Assembly (NCBI RefSeq): GCF_034932185.1
Contig: NZ_JAYGHW010000091.1
Coordinates: 62,001-126,000 of the forward strand
Source of the DNA: Spirulina sp034932185
GTDB lineage: Bacteria; Cyanobacteriota; Cyanobacteriia; Cyanobacteriales; Spirulinaceae
Length of the DNA stretch: 64,000 nt
Direction: 5' to 3'
Part shown: piece after piece, positions 26,107-35,333 of the stretch
How the letters are laid out: each line of letters begins with the position of its first letter
How positions within the stretch are numbered: position 1 is the stretch's first letter
The notes under the pieces: model-generated
What the model saw: the letters and a program-made list of their open reading frames with translations, nothing else
What the model was told of the DNA's origin: nothing
The model's database searches: none
Made by a program: the position numbers and the translations under genes

Positions 26107-27738
26107 CTAGAGGGGCCGTTGAATGGTGGGTTTACGGCGGCGGGTTTGGTAGACGGGGACGGGGCGGTTAATGCCTTTGAAGGTGCGATCGCCCAGTAAA
26201 AAAAAGCCCTCTGATTTGGAAAGCTGGTGGTAGGTATCCCCAGAAATCACGCATTCACTGGGGGGACAAATCCCCTCCATTCGGGCAGCTAAATTTACCG
26301 TTGCCCCCAATACCGTATAGTCCACCCGCTGGGAACTGCCCACATCCCCCACCACTGCCTTACCGCTGTTAATGGCCACATGGAGTTCTAAGGGTTGCTC
26401 CCAGGTATTGACCGCATTGAGTTGATCCAAACGCTTGAGCATTCCCAGGGCCGCCCGCACGGCGCGATCGGCGTGATCCTCCTGAGGTTCCGGTGCGCCA
26501 AAAAACGCCATAATGCAATCGCCAATAAATTTATCCAGCGTCCCCCCCATGGCAAAGACAAACTGCAACATCTCCTCAAAAAAGCGATCGAGCATCTGAG
26601 CAATTTGCGTTGGGGTCATCCGCTCCGACATCGCACTAAAGCCAACAATATCGGCAAAAATAATACTAATCTCTGCTTCAATGGGCTTGATTCGGCCATG
26701 ATCCACCGCCCCCACGGAAATTAATTGCTGCACCACCGCCGGAGAATGATACCGCTCCAACTGTTGACGGATCCGCTCTTCCCCCTGAAGTTTGCGCCGC
26801 AACAGCCACCGCTGCACACTGTAGGCCACCAAATTCGCCAACGTCGAGAAAAAACTGAGGTCTTCCTCATCTTCCGCCGCATCCACTGATTCCTTCAGCC
26901 GTAAACTGGCATCGGCATAGAGCACCCCCACCACCTGATTTTTATCCCACAGCGGCACGGCTAGAGCGCCACGAATCCCCTTCGCTAAAATACTATTCTC
27001 CCCTTCAAACCGTTGATCCTCCTGGGCATCAACGGTTTTAATCGCCACCTTTTCATCAAAAACCCGCTTACAAATACTGCGACTAATCCAGCTTTGGCTA
27101 TGGGTTTCGGAGGGGTTGACGGCATAGCGGGCCGCCGCATCAACGAGGCGCAATGTGCCATTGCCCTCCACATCCACCAGCAGCGCTAACCGCTGAATTT
27201 CATTCAGTTCCTTGAAAATAATCGTCTGGACTTTTTCAAAAATGGCATCAATGGATTCCGCTGAACTGAGGCCCTTGGAAATTTCCACCAGATATTGCAG
27301 ACGGGCGATCATCCGCTGTTGGGTGGTGAAGGTTTCATCGGATAGATCCATTTGGAGCCATTGCTGTTGCAATTCCTCCGCGCTGCGTAGGATTGTCCGC
27401 CCGCTGGCAATGTTTTGCGTCCGTTTTGCCGTGATTAACTGACTGATGTAAGCCATCAGAAAGGTGTTGCCCACCTGAATAGCATCATTGTTTTGGAGGG
27501 CCTGGGGCCCTTGGATCAGCATTTGATTGACAACAGTGCCATTGGTGCTGCCTAAATCTTCAATCATCCACCGGCCATCGCGGTCTTGATAAATCCGACT
27601 ATGGTGGCGGGATACTTCAGAGAAAGGTAAACAGAGATCGCATTCCGGCAAACGACCGATCACCAACTCCCCGTGGGTGAGGTTGAGAACTCGTTCTGGG
27701 CTACCTTCAACATGGATACGGAGTTTGAGTTCCGCCAT
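26107..27738 (-). CDS. FHA-GAF class III adenylate cyclase
   Basis: A 543-aa soluble signalling enzyme. Residues 24-95 are an FHA domain (GRLPECDLCLPFSEVSRHH, GSTNGT) that binds phosphothreonine, 150-305 a GAF domain, and 352-530 a class III cyclase. Metal-binding Asp are D363 (FADIVGF) and D407 (FIGDCIM); K403 and T475 fit adenine specificity; N482 and R486 fit the transition-state pair. So cAMP production is likely, controlled by a phosphoprotein partner and a small ligand. It sits downstream of the TrpD-like gene on the same strand with a 212-nt gap that has only weak hairpins. Confidence 0.92.
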   Translation of the reverse strand: MAELKLRIHVEGSPERVLNLTHGELVIGRLPECDLCLPFSEVSRHHSRIYQDRDGRWMIEDLGSTNGTVVNQMLIQGPQALQNNDAIQVGNTFLMAYISQLITAKRTQNIASGRTILRSAEELQQQWLQMDLSDETFTTQQRMIARLQYLVEISKGLSSAESIDAIFEKVQTIIFKELNEIQRLALLVDVEGNGTLRLVDAAARYAVNPSETHSQSWISRSICKRVFDEKVAIKTVDAQEDQRFEGENSILAKGIRGALAVPLWDKNQVVGVLYADASLRLKESVDAAEDEEDLSFFSTLANLVAYSVQRWLLRRKLQGEERIRQQLERYHSPAVVQQLISVGAVDHGRIKPIEAEISIIFADIVGFSAMSERMTPTQIAQMLDRFFEEMLQFVFAMGGTLDKFIGDCIMAFFGAPEPQEDHADRAVRAALGMLKRLDQLNAVNTWEQPLELHVAINSGKAVVGDVGSSQRVDYTVLGATVNLAARMEGICPPSECVISGDTYHQLSKSEGFFLLGDRTFKGINRPVPVYQTRRRKPTIQRPL

Positions 27739-27950
27739 AGATCAACCACCAACAAAAGAGGGGGAGAGTATTGCTCTTTTAATCTTACGGGAAACCTCCC
27801 GTTAGAGCCGGAGGATTGCGGATCCGGTCATGATCCTAACCCAATGGCTTCAGGCTTGGTCCTCGAAAAGTATCTTAAACACCCTATTGATAAGGGTTTT
27901 TGGCATTCTGAAAATATTGCCCGCCGGGAAACTTGTGAGCATTGTGGGAA

Positions 27951-29003
27951 TCATGGCCATACCGCAGCGTTGCGGATCTGAGCCAATTGGGCGGCGGCGG
28001 AGCCGTTGGTGAGGAGGTCTTGGGCTGTGGCCAAGCCTGCGGTTAAAGAGGGACAAACCCCACAGCGCCAGAGATAAAACCCGCCATTCCAGATCGCCCC
28101 CTGTTGATAATCCCCCTGCTCCCCCTTCAACGTCGCCAAAATGCCCCCCACCACATCCGCCTCCGTCACCAACGGAACCTCCTTCCCCCCCAAATCATAA
28201 TCCCGACTGTGGAGCTTTAGCCGTTGGGGTTCCGACTGTTCAGCATCGCTATAACTGATAATGGCCGTGCGATCGCGCGGTAGATCACAACTGCCCTCCA
28301 AACCCTTCACCAACGTATAATCCTTCACCCCCCGCAACGCCAAAGCACCCTGAATAAATTGCTCCGTGGGGGGATGGACAAAGCCCGCCACCAGATGAGC
28401 CGGGCCAGCATAGGGCAGCCAGATCAATTCCACCGTGGCTAAAGGGGGGCGTTTGCCGATTTGATCCCGGTATGCGTTGATCGGTTCGAGGGCCGGGAAA
28501 TGGCGGGGCGTGTAGAAAAAAGTGAGGTTTGTGGTTTGCAACAGCGTTGAGACTTGGGAACGGTCTAACGTCGTGAAATCCAGCCCCAAACCTTGCCAGA
28601 TCGTGATCAACGGTAGCCCGTATTTCGTGGGGAGGCGATCGCCCCCATGGAGCAACACCGGCACACCGGCCGCTGAAAGGATCAACGCTGTGAGGATGAC
28701 GAGGGGAGCCGTGCGCGATCGCCCATCGTAGGGATTGCCCAACACCACCACCGGCCGCCCTAACCCCAAATCCGGCAGAGGGGGACACCATTGCTCATAG
28801 GTATCGAGAATCCCCGCCAACTCTTCAGCGGTGGGGCGTTTAATCCGATGGGCAATGAGAAATGCGCCAATTTGGGCCGGTGTCGCCTCACCATTGAGCA
28901 TCATTTCCGCCGCTGCCGCTGCTTCACTGCGGGTTAAATCGCGGCTGGTGTGGGGGCCACTACCGATCTTTTGGAGGAGAGGACGGAAAGAGGATGCGCT
29001 CAT
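27951..29003 (-). CDS. Anthranilate phosphoribosyltransferase-like protein (TrpD2 type)
   Basis: A 350-aa member of the glycosyl transferase family 3 fold. The N-terminal helical part has the TrpD-like DLTRSEAAAAAEMMLNGEATPAQIGAFLIAHRIK block, but the catalytic part lacks the canonical GTGGDG loop, having VLGNPYDGRSRT instead, and is closer to the YbiB/TrpD2 group, some of which bind DNA rather than make tryptophan. I chose the ATG at 29003; a longer frame to 29024 exists. It should not be named trpD: the phosphoribosyl-diphosphate site is different. Confidence 0.75.
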   Translation of the reverse strand: MSASSFRPLLQKIGSGPHTSRDLTRSEAAAAAEMMLNGEATPAQIGAFLIAHRIKRPTAEELAGILDTYEQWCPPLPDLGLGRPVVVLGNPYDGRSRTAPLVILTALILSAAGVPVLLHGGDRLPTKYGLPLITIWQGLGLDFTTLDRSQVSTLLQTTNLTFFYTPRHFPALEPINAYRDQIGKRPPLATVELIWLPYAGPAHLVAGFVHPPTEQFIQGALALRGVKDYTLVKGLEGSCDLPRDRTAIISYSDAEQSEPQRLKLHSRDYDLGGKEVPLVTEADVVGGILATLKGEQGDYQQGAIWNGGFYLWRCGVCPSLTAGLATAQDLLTNGSAAAQLAQIRNAAVWP

Positions 29004-29111
29004 AGACAATGCCAGTAAAACCAAGCTGTCATCCTAACCCCAAATCCGATGAAAATTCAATGAAAAATCCGGTGGTATCGCAATTCGCGATAATTTTGTT
29101 GAAGCGTCCGA

Positions 29112-29154
29112 CTCCCCTCTCCCAAACTTGGGAGAGGGGTTGGGGGTGAGGGCT
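29112..29154. repeat. CCTCTCCC/GGGAGAGG palindrome
   Basis: CCCCTCTCCC-AAACTT-GGGAGAGGGG followed by TTGGGGGTGAGGGC. It is a copy of the family at 17301 and 44541, in the divergent space upstream of the TrpD2-like gene and the TPR gene. Confidence 0.75.
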
Positions 29155-29217
29155 AACTCCAGGATTGATTAAGGATCGCGATATTCCAAAATCTGGTTGT
29201 AGAGTAGATTAATCCTG

Positions 29218-29244
29218 TAGGGGCAAAAAATTTTTTGCCCCCAC
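29218..29244. repeat. GTAGGGGCAAAA palindrome
   Basis: GTAGGGGCAAAAAA paired with TTTTTTGCCCCC; a variant of the GGGGCGAAAA family, lying just upstream of the TPR gene start at 29271 rather than at a gene end. Confidence 0.7.
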
Positions 29245-29270
29245 CCCAAGCAAAAAGGAAGGTTAAGGGG

Positions 29271-30845
29271 ATGGCACAGATGAGGAAGCGGCAGGTTTCG
29301 GGGGTGGCCATCGGTGCGCTATCACGGGCGCTCCTGACGGGGCTGTTGGGGCTGGGATTGCTGCTGTGGCCATTACGCGCCCAAGGGGAGCAACGCCCCC
29401 CACTTCAGGCTCAAATCTTCCCCGACATCACCACCCCCTTTGCGCAACGGATTCTCTGGGCGCAATTTCTGATCACCGTTGGGCTTGTGGAGGATGGCCT
29501 CCGCATCTATGATCACGAAATTGATGGGATGGTGCTGCGCCGGGATTATCAAGAAGCCGTGGAATTTACCGAAGGTTTAGCCGCCCAATTCTATCACCAA
29601 GGCCAAACTGACCTCGCCCTCCGCTATTACCGCCAAGCCCAAGCAATCCACCGTATCACGCCCCAAATTTCCCCCCACCGCATCCATCAACTGGCCCAAG
29701 CCTTAGGGGCCGTTTATCAAAACCAAGGGGAATGGCAAGCCGCTGCTGATCTCTATACCGCCACACTGAAGCAACCTGCCGATCCCTTCTCCACCGCTAC
29801 TACCCTGTTTCATCAAGGGATCCTCCAACACCGTCAAGGGCAACTCACCGCAGCCCTAGCCACCTATGAGCAGGCAGTAGCCCAATATCAGGCTGTGGAG
29901 AGTGGGGGTGAGGAGTTGCCGGTGTTGAATGCGATCGCCCTCATTCATCAGGCCCAAGGCCATCCCACCCAAGCCCAAGCCCGCTATCAGGAAGCCCTCA
30001 GCCTAGCGGCTACGGTAATGGAGCCGCGCCTCAGGGTGATGTATCAGATCATGACTTTAGATAATCTGGCCCCCATTGCTGAGGATGCTAAGGCGCAACG
30101 GGCGGAACTGATTGCCGCTGAAGGTGATCCCCGCCGGTATTGGAGTGATTCCCCCAATGTGGGGCCGTTGGGTTTAGGGTTGGCGATCGTGGAATTGGGC
30201 AAGTTTTATCTGGATTTGGATCAAGGGGAACGGGCGGAAGCCTATTTTACGGAAGCGTTAACCATAGCAGAGCAATCCTACAATACGGGCTATGATCCCC
30301 TCACAATTATTGGTCAGGTGGTGAAAATCTACACCCAAGCAAGGCAACCGGAGCGGGCGATTCCTTACCAGGAAAAGGCGATCGCCATCACCCAAGCCAT
30401 GCACCTGCCCGAAAACACCGCCACCGCCCTCCAACGGCTAGGCACTCTCCAACGAGAGGCGGGACAATATACAGCAGCCCTCGCCACCTACCGCACCGCC
30501 TTAACCACCTACGAGGAAGCCGCAGTCCTCTTTGCCACGAACCATCTTGCTGATCAAGCGGTGGTGTGGGCCGCCATGGGGGAGGTGTATCGCCGCCAAG
30601 GGGACAACAACGCCGCCGCCGCTGCCTATGAACAGGCCTTCACCACTTACGAAAGTATCCCCCTCTTAATCCCCCAAATTGCCGTCCTAGAGCAGTGGGC
30701 CACCGTTGACCCGGTGCGTCGTGATGATCTCCTCCGTCAAGTCCAAATTCTCCGTCAACACCCGGATTTGCAGGCGCCGCATGGGGGGGAGGAAAAATCA
30801 GGGGCCAAGTATCGGCCAACCATTAAACCTCCACCGATGGGTTGA
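29271..30845 (+). CDS. Exported TPR-repeat protein
   Basis: A 524-aa protein with a Lys/Arg start followed by a hydrophobic segment (ALLTGLLGLGLLLWPL, signal peptide or anchor, possible cleavage after LRAQG) and TPR units through most of its length (for example LALRYYRQAQAIHR, ALATYEQAVAQYQ, AYEQAFTTYESI). The ATG at 29271 is chosen for the purine-rich AAGGAAGGTTAAGGGG before it. The last 23 bases overlap the end of the convergent ntcB-like gene. Function unknown; likely a periplasmic scaffold. Confidence 0.85.
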   Translation: MAQMRKRQVSGVAIGALSRALLTGLLGLGLLLWPLRAQGEQRPPLQAQIFPDITTPFAQRILWAQFLITVGLVEDGLRIYDHEIDGMVLRRDYQEAVEFTEGLAAQFYHQGQTDLALRYYRQAQAIHRITPQISPHRIHQLAQALGAVYQNQGEWQAAADLYTATLKQPADPFSTATTLFHQGILQHRQGQLTAALATYEQAVAQYQAVESGGEELPVLNAIALIHQAQGHPTQAQARYQEALSLAATVMEPRLRVMYQIMTLDNLAPIAEDAKAQRAELIAAEGDPRRYWSDSPNVGPLGLGLAIVELGKFYLDLDQGERAEAYFTEALTIAEQSYNTGYDPLTIIGQVVKIYTQARQPERAIPYQEKAIAITQAMHLPENTATALQRLGTLQREAGQYTAALATYRTALTTYEEAAVLFATNHLADQAVVWAAMGEVYRRQGDNNAAAAAYEQAFTTYESIPLLIPQIAVLEQWATVDPVRRDDLLRQVQILRQHPDLQAPHGGEEKSGAKYRPTIKPPPMG

Positions 30846-31776
30846 GGGCCGCACGACAAACCGGGGCAAACTGTTGCACCAATTGGCGGAAATAGGCAAT
30901 GGGGGGAATATCAAGGCGGTCTTGGGTGGTGACACAGACGACTTGACGGGTGAGGAGCCGCTCCTCTTTGCGGAGATGGGGGGTAAGCTCGCCGATTCCC
31001 CGCACCGCCAATGTCGGATCCTGCTCCACATCCCATAACGCCGACTGGGGCAAGAGGGCAATTAATTCCCCTTGGCGTACCACCCCCCGAAAGGCATCGA
31101 GGGTATTCAGTTCTAACACCGCTTTCAATTCCACCCCCAACTCCCCAAACCGCTCCTGTACCAACCGCTGCATCCCATAGCCATCCTTAAACACCACTTG
31201 GGGATACCGCACCAATTCTAACCAGGGAATTTCCCCATAGGCTGCTAAGGGATGGGTTTTCGCCATCAAGACCTGAATCGATTCCTCATAGAGGGGATCG
31301 ACGACCATCTCCGCTCCCGTGGTGAGGAAGCGGTTGTGCATAACGATCGCCAAATCGACGAGATTATCCCGCAACACCTTGAGGGCGCGATCGCTCCCCA
31401 AGGCCGTTACCCGCAACTGCACCGCTGGATAGGTGCGATAAAACTGTTGGACAACGGGGGGGATTAACGTGGAGCAAACGGAATGGATCGCCGCCACACA
31501 GAGTTCCGATTGTTTCCCCTCCCGCAACTCCCCCAACTCATTGAGAATATTGCGCCATTCCTGCTCAATCCGCCGCGCCCTGGGCAAAAACCGTTCCCCT
31601 GCGAGGGTGAGCTTAACCTGATTGCTCCGGTGAAAGAGGGGCAACCCGACTTCGGTTTCGAGGGCTTGGATTTGGCGGCTCATCGTCGATTGAGTAATGC
31701 CACATTCCCGCGCCGCCTGGCCAAAATTCCCCGTCTTGACTACGGCTAAAAATCCTTGTATTTGCTCAATGCGCAT
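30823..31776 (-). CDS. ntcB: LysR-type regulator, NtcB-like
   Basis: A 317-aa LysR-family transcription factor. The N-terminal winged helix covers residues 1-62 (FLAVVKTGNFGQAARECGIT, TMSRQIQALE) and the effector-binding domain 90-300. The middle (AAIHSVCSTLIPPVVQQFY, TALGSDRALKVLRDNLVDLA, VVFKDGYGMQRLVQERF, NTLDAFRGVVRQGELIALLP) closely resembles cyanobacterial NtcB, the nitrite-responsive activator of nitrate assimilation. No nirA, nrt or narB gene is in the window, so the name rests on sequence resemblance, not context. Confidence 0.78.
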   Translation of the reverse strand: MRIEQIQGFLAVVKTGNFGQAARECGITQSTMSRQIQALETEVGLPLFHRSNQVKLTLAGERFLPRARRIEQEWRNILNELGELREGKQSELCVAAIHSVCSTLIPPVVQQFYRTYPAVQLRVTALGSDRALKVLRDNLVDLAIVMHNRFLTTGAEMVVDPLYEESIQVLMAKTHPLAAYGEIPWLELVRYPQVVFKDGYGMQRLVQERFGELGVELKAVLELNTLDAFRGVVRQGELIALLPQSALWDVEQDPTLAVRGIGELTPHLRKEERLLTRQVVCVTTQDRLDIPPIAYFRQLVQQFAPVCRAALNPSVEV

Positions 31777-31923
31777 TTTGATCCCAAAGCCAGCATTAGA
31801 GAGAGCATAGCGACTTTTTTCTCCCCAAAATGTCCATCAAGATACGGTGGGGGAGATGGGTGCGCTCTCAAGGAGGCGGCCTATGGGATGATCAATTATA
31901 GGTTTGTTTCCGAGGATTCCCCC

Positions 31924-32394
31924 ATGACCATAACGATCGCCCTTAATCTTGCCCATTTAACCCAGTTGGATCTGTCTCCGGCGGTGGAGGCGATCGCCCC
32001 TATCCTCACCGCTCCCAATCCCGAACCCTACCACAATCAAATCCGCTTCACCATTGACTTTCCCCGCGACCCCACCGATCCCCGTGAGTTGTCGGAAATC
32101 CCGGAAATCCGGCTGTGGTTTCTCCGTTTGGATGCCCGTTATCCTTGGTTGCCGTTTTGTGTGGATTGGTCGCAGGAGTTGGCCCGTTATACGGCGATGT
32201 TGGTTCCCCATCAGTTCAGTCGCACAGAGGGGATTCAATTCAATCCGGAGGCGTTGGAAATTTTTATCACGACGAAAATTTTCACGATCCACCATTGGCT
32301 AGAGGGTAAAGGGGTTAAAAACTATGGCAAGCTCCAAGCGATGACGCAAACGCTGGGCTATGGTCTTGAGGATCAGTTTTTGGCGCAGTTGTAG
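31924..32394 (+). CDS. crr6: CRR6-type NDH-1 assembly protein
   Basis: A 156-aa soluble protein of the chlororespiratory reduction 6 (DUF1817) family, which in plants and cyanobacteria is needed to assemble the hydrophilic arm (NdhI) of photosynthetic NDH-1. Recognised by RFTIDFPRDPTDPRELSEIPEIRLWFLRLDARYPWLPF and MLVPHQFSRTEGIQFNPEALEIF, here broken into blocks. The start ATG at 31924 (MTITIALNL) fits the family; the frame is open to 31756 but runs through the ntcB promoter region. Divergent from ntcB. Confidence 0.85.
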   Translation: MTITIALNLAHLTQLDLSPAVEAIAPILTAPNPEPYHNQIRFTIDFPRDPTDPRELSEIPEIRLWFLRLDARYPWLPFCVDWSQELARYTAMLVPHQFSRTEGIQFNPEALEIFITTKIFTIHHWLEGKGVKNYGKLQAMTQTLGYGLEDQFLAQL

Positions 32395-32427
32395 GCTGTA
32401 CCGCTCATTCTCAATCCCGGGGGCGGA

Positions 32428-34707
32428 TTAATCCCCCACCACGCCATCGGTTACGGGCCGCACGCCGCTGCCCCCAAAGGGATCGCCGGAGCCAATCCAG
32501 TTGAAACTCCCCACCCGTAACGTAAACGCCCCCAAACCGACTACCGGGTTATAGATGATGGCAACGCTATGGGTGCGGCGACTGTATTCGAGGGTGTAAT
32601 TGGTGCTGATCTCTTGGCTGGTGTCGAGGTTGATCGAGCTTTGGATGCCAATGCGGAAGGGGCCATAGATCTGTTGGGTGATGCCAAAAGAGAGGGTTTT
32701 GGCATCGGCAATGCGATCAAAAAGGAATGGAGATTGGCCGCCAAAGACGGTTTGGCCATAGCCAATATTAAAGCCGGTGTAATCCAGCCAAGGGCGGGAA
32801 AATTGACCAAATTGCCCTTGGAGCGTGACACCGCCACTGATGGATTGTTGGCGATCGCCATTGCTATAAAAACTTGATACCCCATTTAAGCCGGTACTCA
32901 AACTCACAAAAGGCTGTACCGGGCGACTCGTGTACCGTAACCCCAGATCCGGCGTGGCCGGTAAAGCTTTCCCCTGCCAGAGCGGGAAGGCTTTACCCAA
33001 AAAGGCGGCGGTTTGGGTGCGGGTGAGGATCGTGCGGCTATTGTTGCGATTGGGGCGGATCAGTTCCGGGCGATCGGTGTCGGCGTTGATCGTTTGGATG
33101 CCCCCTTGGTAGCTGAGGGTGATCCCCGTATCCCAAAGGGTATAGGTGGGGGAGGTGATCACCAGACCGATATTGCTCTGCACTGTTTGGAAACCAAGGG
33201 AGCCGTTAAAGAGGCGATCGCGATAGCTATATTCCAACGCTAACCGATGGGGCCGCTCAAGGGGGCCGATTAAATGGTTCGCCCGCACACTGGCCCGCAG
33301 GCGGGAATCCAGCTTACCGAAATCTAAACTGGTGAGGGCCGCCGAGCCGGTGAGCGTTGTGCGCTCATCGAACTGACCCGTCACTGTCGTGCGTACCCCA
33401 AAGGAATCGGGATCCACAAAACCCTCATCAAAAATCGCCCGCTGGACAAAATATTGGGGTGTTACTGTCCAACGAAATTGGCCATTATTAAACAGCGTAA
33501 ATTGCCGCTCAATAAACAACCCCCCCCGCTCACTGTCATCTAAACCAATGTTAAACAAACCAAACTGGTTGGCCTGTTCGCGACGGTCAAAAACAACCCG
33601 ATTCGGGAACGTGGGCAGGGAAAAACCCTGATCAAACACCAAGCGGCCTTTTTGAATCCGTAGTTCATCGCTATAGGGGGTGAGGGCGGAAAATGTGGCT
33701 TGTTCCGCCTGGATTTCTAACTCTGGAGGGGAAAAGGGGTCATTGGTGAGGCGGACATTTTGGGCCTGCCAACCTTGGGAATCAAACTCCACCCGCTCCG
33801 CTTCAAACCGGAACCGATCGACACTGCCCCGCACCCCAGGGATAGCCCCAATCACGCCGCCACCACCGCCGCCAACGGTGAAGTCTAAGCTGCCATCAGG
33901 CTCTACCCCTTGGATCGGTTGCTGGGAGATGAGGCGATCGCTCAAGGGGCGATCGGCCAGTTGGGCCGCCGTTTCGCGGGTCAGTTCCCAATCTCGGGCT
34001 GAGGTGCGTTGGTTGACTTCCCCTTGGGCTTGGTAGATCACGCCCTGATCCTGCACCATTTGGTACTCAAAGGCTTCACCGCGAAACACCTGCTCACCCC
34101 GACGCATCACCACATCCCCATCCCCCACAATGACCCGATTGCGGAGATTGACGCGCAGGCGATCGCCCGTCAGCACGCCCCGCGCAAACCGCACAATCAC
34201 ATTCCCCGTCGCCGTGACAATTTGCCGCACTTGATCATATTCCTGATGATCGGCGTTAATCTCCACCACATCGAGGGGATCGGGGCTGGGCTTGGTTTGG
34301 GGGATGGGGGCCGGCGCGGGATCAGAGCCTAATTCGGGATCAGCCTCCGGGGCGGTGATCTCAAATTCAACGGTTTCCCCATCCCGGGCTTGGACGCGCA
34401 AATGGGTCGGAGGGGAAGGGGGGATGGGGGGTGAAGCGGGGGAAAGATTTTGCGCCCCCCCGGTGGTATTTTCCCCAGGGGTCAAAAATTCATCAAGGCG
34501 AGGAGCCGTTTCGAGGGCAATGGCTGGCAAGGGAGCCGTGTCTAGGGGGTTTGGCGCAATGAAAGCGGGGGGCGCAATGTCGGGGGTCACTGTCAAGCTT
34601 ACCGCTGGGGTGGCTTCAACCGTTGGCCCGTCAAGGGGCTGAACCTCGGCCGCGATGGGGCTGGGGGGAAGATAGGGCGATGGCGGGGGGACACTCGGTT
34701 GAGGCAT
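32428..34707 (-). CDS. LptD-like outer-membrane LPS assembly protein (DUF3769)
   Basis: A 759-aa cyanobacterial protein. Residues 1-120 are a Pro-rich linker; 140-240 form an OstA/LptA-like beta-jellyroll (VRQIVTATGNVIVRFARGVL, DRLRVNLRNRVIVGDGDVVM); 290-730 form a DUF3769 beta-barrel with alternating strands. It is the cyanobacterial counterpart of LptD, which inserts LPS in the outer membrane. No classical signal peptide is visible at the assigned start (MPQPSVPPPSPYLPP), so either the true start is upstream beyond the visible frame or export is unusual. It complements the lipid A genes at 8.6-12.1 kb. Confidence 0.8.
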   Translation of the reverse strand: MPQPSVPPPSPYLPPSPIAAEVQPLDGPTVEATPAVSLTVTPDIAPPAFIAPNPLDTAPLPAIALETAPRLDEFLTPGENTTGGAQNLSPASPPIPPSPPTHLRVQARDGETVEFEITAPEADPELGSDPAPAPIPQTKPSPDPLDVVEINADHQEYDQVRQIVTATGNVIVRFARGVLTGDRLRVNLRNRVIVGDGDVVMRRGEQVFRGEAFEYQMVQDQGVIYQAQGEVNQRTSARDWELTRETAAQLADRPLSDRLISQQPIQGVEPDGSLDFTVGGGGGGVIGAIPGVRGSVDRFRFEAERVEFDSQGWQAQNVRLTNDPFSPPELEIQAEQATFSALTPYSDELRIQKGRLVFDQGFSLPTFPNRVVFDRREQANQFGLFNIGLDDSERGGLFIERQFTLFNNGQFRWTVTPQYFVQRAIFDEGFVDPDSFGVRTTVTGQFDERTTLTGSAALTSLDFGKLDSRLRASVRANHLIGPLERPHRLALEYSYRDRLFNGSLGFQTVQSNIGLVITSPTYTLWDTGITLSYQGGIQTINADTDRPELIRPNRNNSRTILTRTQTAAFLGKAFPLWQGKALPATPDLGLRYTSRPVQPFVSLSTGLNGVSSFYSNGDRQQSISGGVTLQGQFGQFSRPWLDYTGFNIGYGQTVFGGQSPFLFDRIADAKTLSFGITQQIYGPFRIGIQSSINLDTSQEISTNYTLEYSRRTHSVAIIYNPVVGLGAFTLRVGSFNWIGSGDPFGGSGVRPVTDGVVGD

Positions 34708-35071
34708 AGAGATTTACAATAACCGCATCAAGGAGGCAATGGGGGCAGAATACCAGAAAAATCAGGCAACCCCAGGTTAGATGATGTTGACCTTGGGCGA
34801 TAAGTTCGCGATCGCGGATAATCTGCAATCTGCTGAATCAGATCCTGCGAAGCTGTCGGTGCTGTAGGGGCGAAAAAATTCGCGCCCCTACACAGATCAG
34901 CGCTACAAGCGGATTTCCGATCCGTGGGCGATCGCAAATGGCAAAACGTTGCCAGGGGTCTTAACACCCTGCTTTATTTTGCAGGTCTAGGTTAGCCAAT
35001 CCGGTGAGATGATCAACATTCTGTCAGGGCGAAAATTTTACTTTCCTGCCCCCATGCCCCATCAAAGACAC
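34708..35071. other. Non-coding gap with one palindromic repeat
   Basis: Upstream of the LptD-like gene and downstream of psbI. Apart from the palindrome at 34861-34894 and a degenerate GGGCGAAAATTTTACTTTCCTGCCCCC near 35027-35053, I see no gene, tRNA or recognisable RNA. Confidence 0.6.
34861..34894. repeat. CTGTAGGGGCG palindrome
   Basis: CTGTAGGGGCG and CGCCCCTACACAG arms around AAAAAATTCG; member of the GGGGCGAAAA family. Confidence 0.75.
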
Positions 35072-35094
35072 AAAAAAGGGGCAACGGTTGCGCC
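35072..35094 (-). terminator. Rho-independent terminator of psbI
   Basis: On the minus strand a GGCGCAA-CCG-TTGCCCC stem (one mismatch) is followed by a run of six to seven T, 35 nt after the psbI stop. Confidence 0.7.
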
Positions 35095-35128
35095 ATTACC
35101 CCCGAATGCAGGTTCCTAACAGGAAACT

Positions 35129-35245
35129 TTATTCCATGTTGTTGCGGCTAGGGGTGCGGGAGGGATCCCCAGACAGGAAGCCAAAGACAAAGAGGCTGAC
35201 GAAGAAGGCAACAACGGCAAAAACAACGATTTTGAGCGCGACCAT
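35129..35245 (-). CDS. psbI: Photosystem II reaction centre protein I
   Basis: A 38-aa single-span thylakoid protein of the PSII core next to D1 and CP43. The sequence is VALKIVVFAVVAFFVSLF then VFGFLSGDPSRTPSRNNME, matching PsbI in length, in the LKI..V start and in the FGFLS-DP-R-P-R tail. The ATG at 35245 is preceded by GGAG at a good distance. The reading frame continues upstream to a TTG at 35314, but that part is 5' leader. No other psb gene is close. Two hairpins lie in the leader (see separate entry). Confidence 0.95.
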   Translation of the reverse strand: MVALKIVVFAVVAFFVSLFVFGFLSGDPSRTPSRNNME

Positions 35246-35281
35246 GGATAATACTCCGGATGTTAAAAGGGCAAAAGCAAA

Positions 35282-35320
35282 CTGCCCAAGGGCAGCGGGT
35301 TGGCATCTTTGCAAAATGCC
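35282..35320 (-). promoter_or_regulatory. Two hairpins in the psbI 5' leader
   Basis: CTGCCC-AA-GGGCAG (35282-35295) and GGCAT...ATGCC (35302-35320) lie 37-75 nt before the psbI start. They may stabilise the mRNA or, since the upstream GGDEF/EAL gene ends at 35334, end that transcript without a T-run. Role unproven. Confidence 0.4.
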
Positions 35321-35333
35321 AGAATTATTAGCA

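Noticed and set aside
27881..27905. Terminator after the TrpD2-like gene
   Set aside because: ACCCT/AGGGT stem is only five pairs, and the T-run is on the opposite strand from the gene.
27951..29003. Naming the TrpD-like gene trpD
   Set aside because: The glycine-rich phosphoribosyl-diphosphate loop of true TrpD is not conserved.
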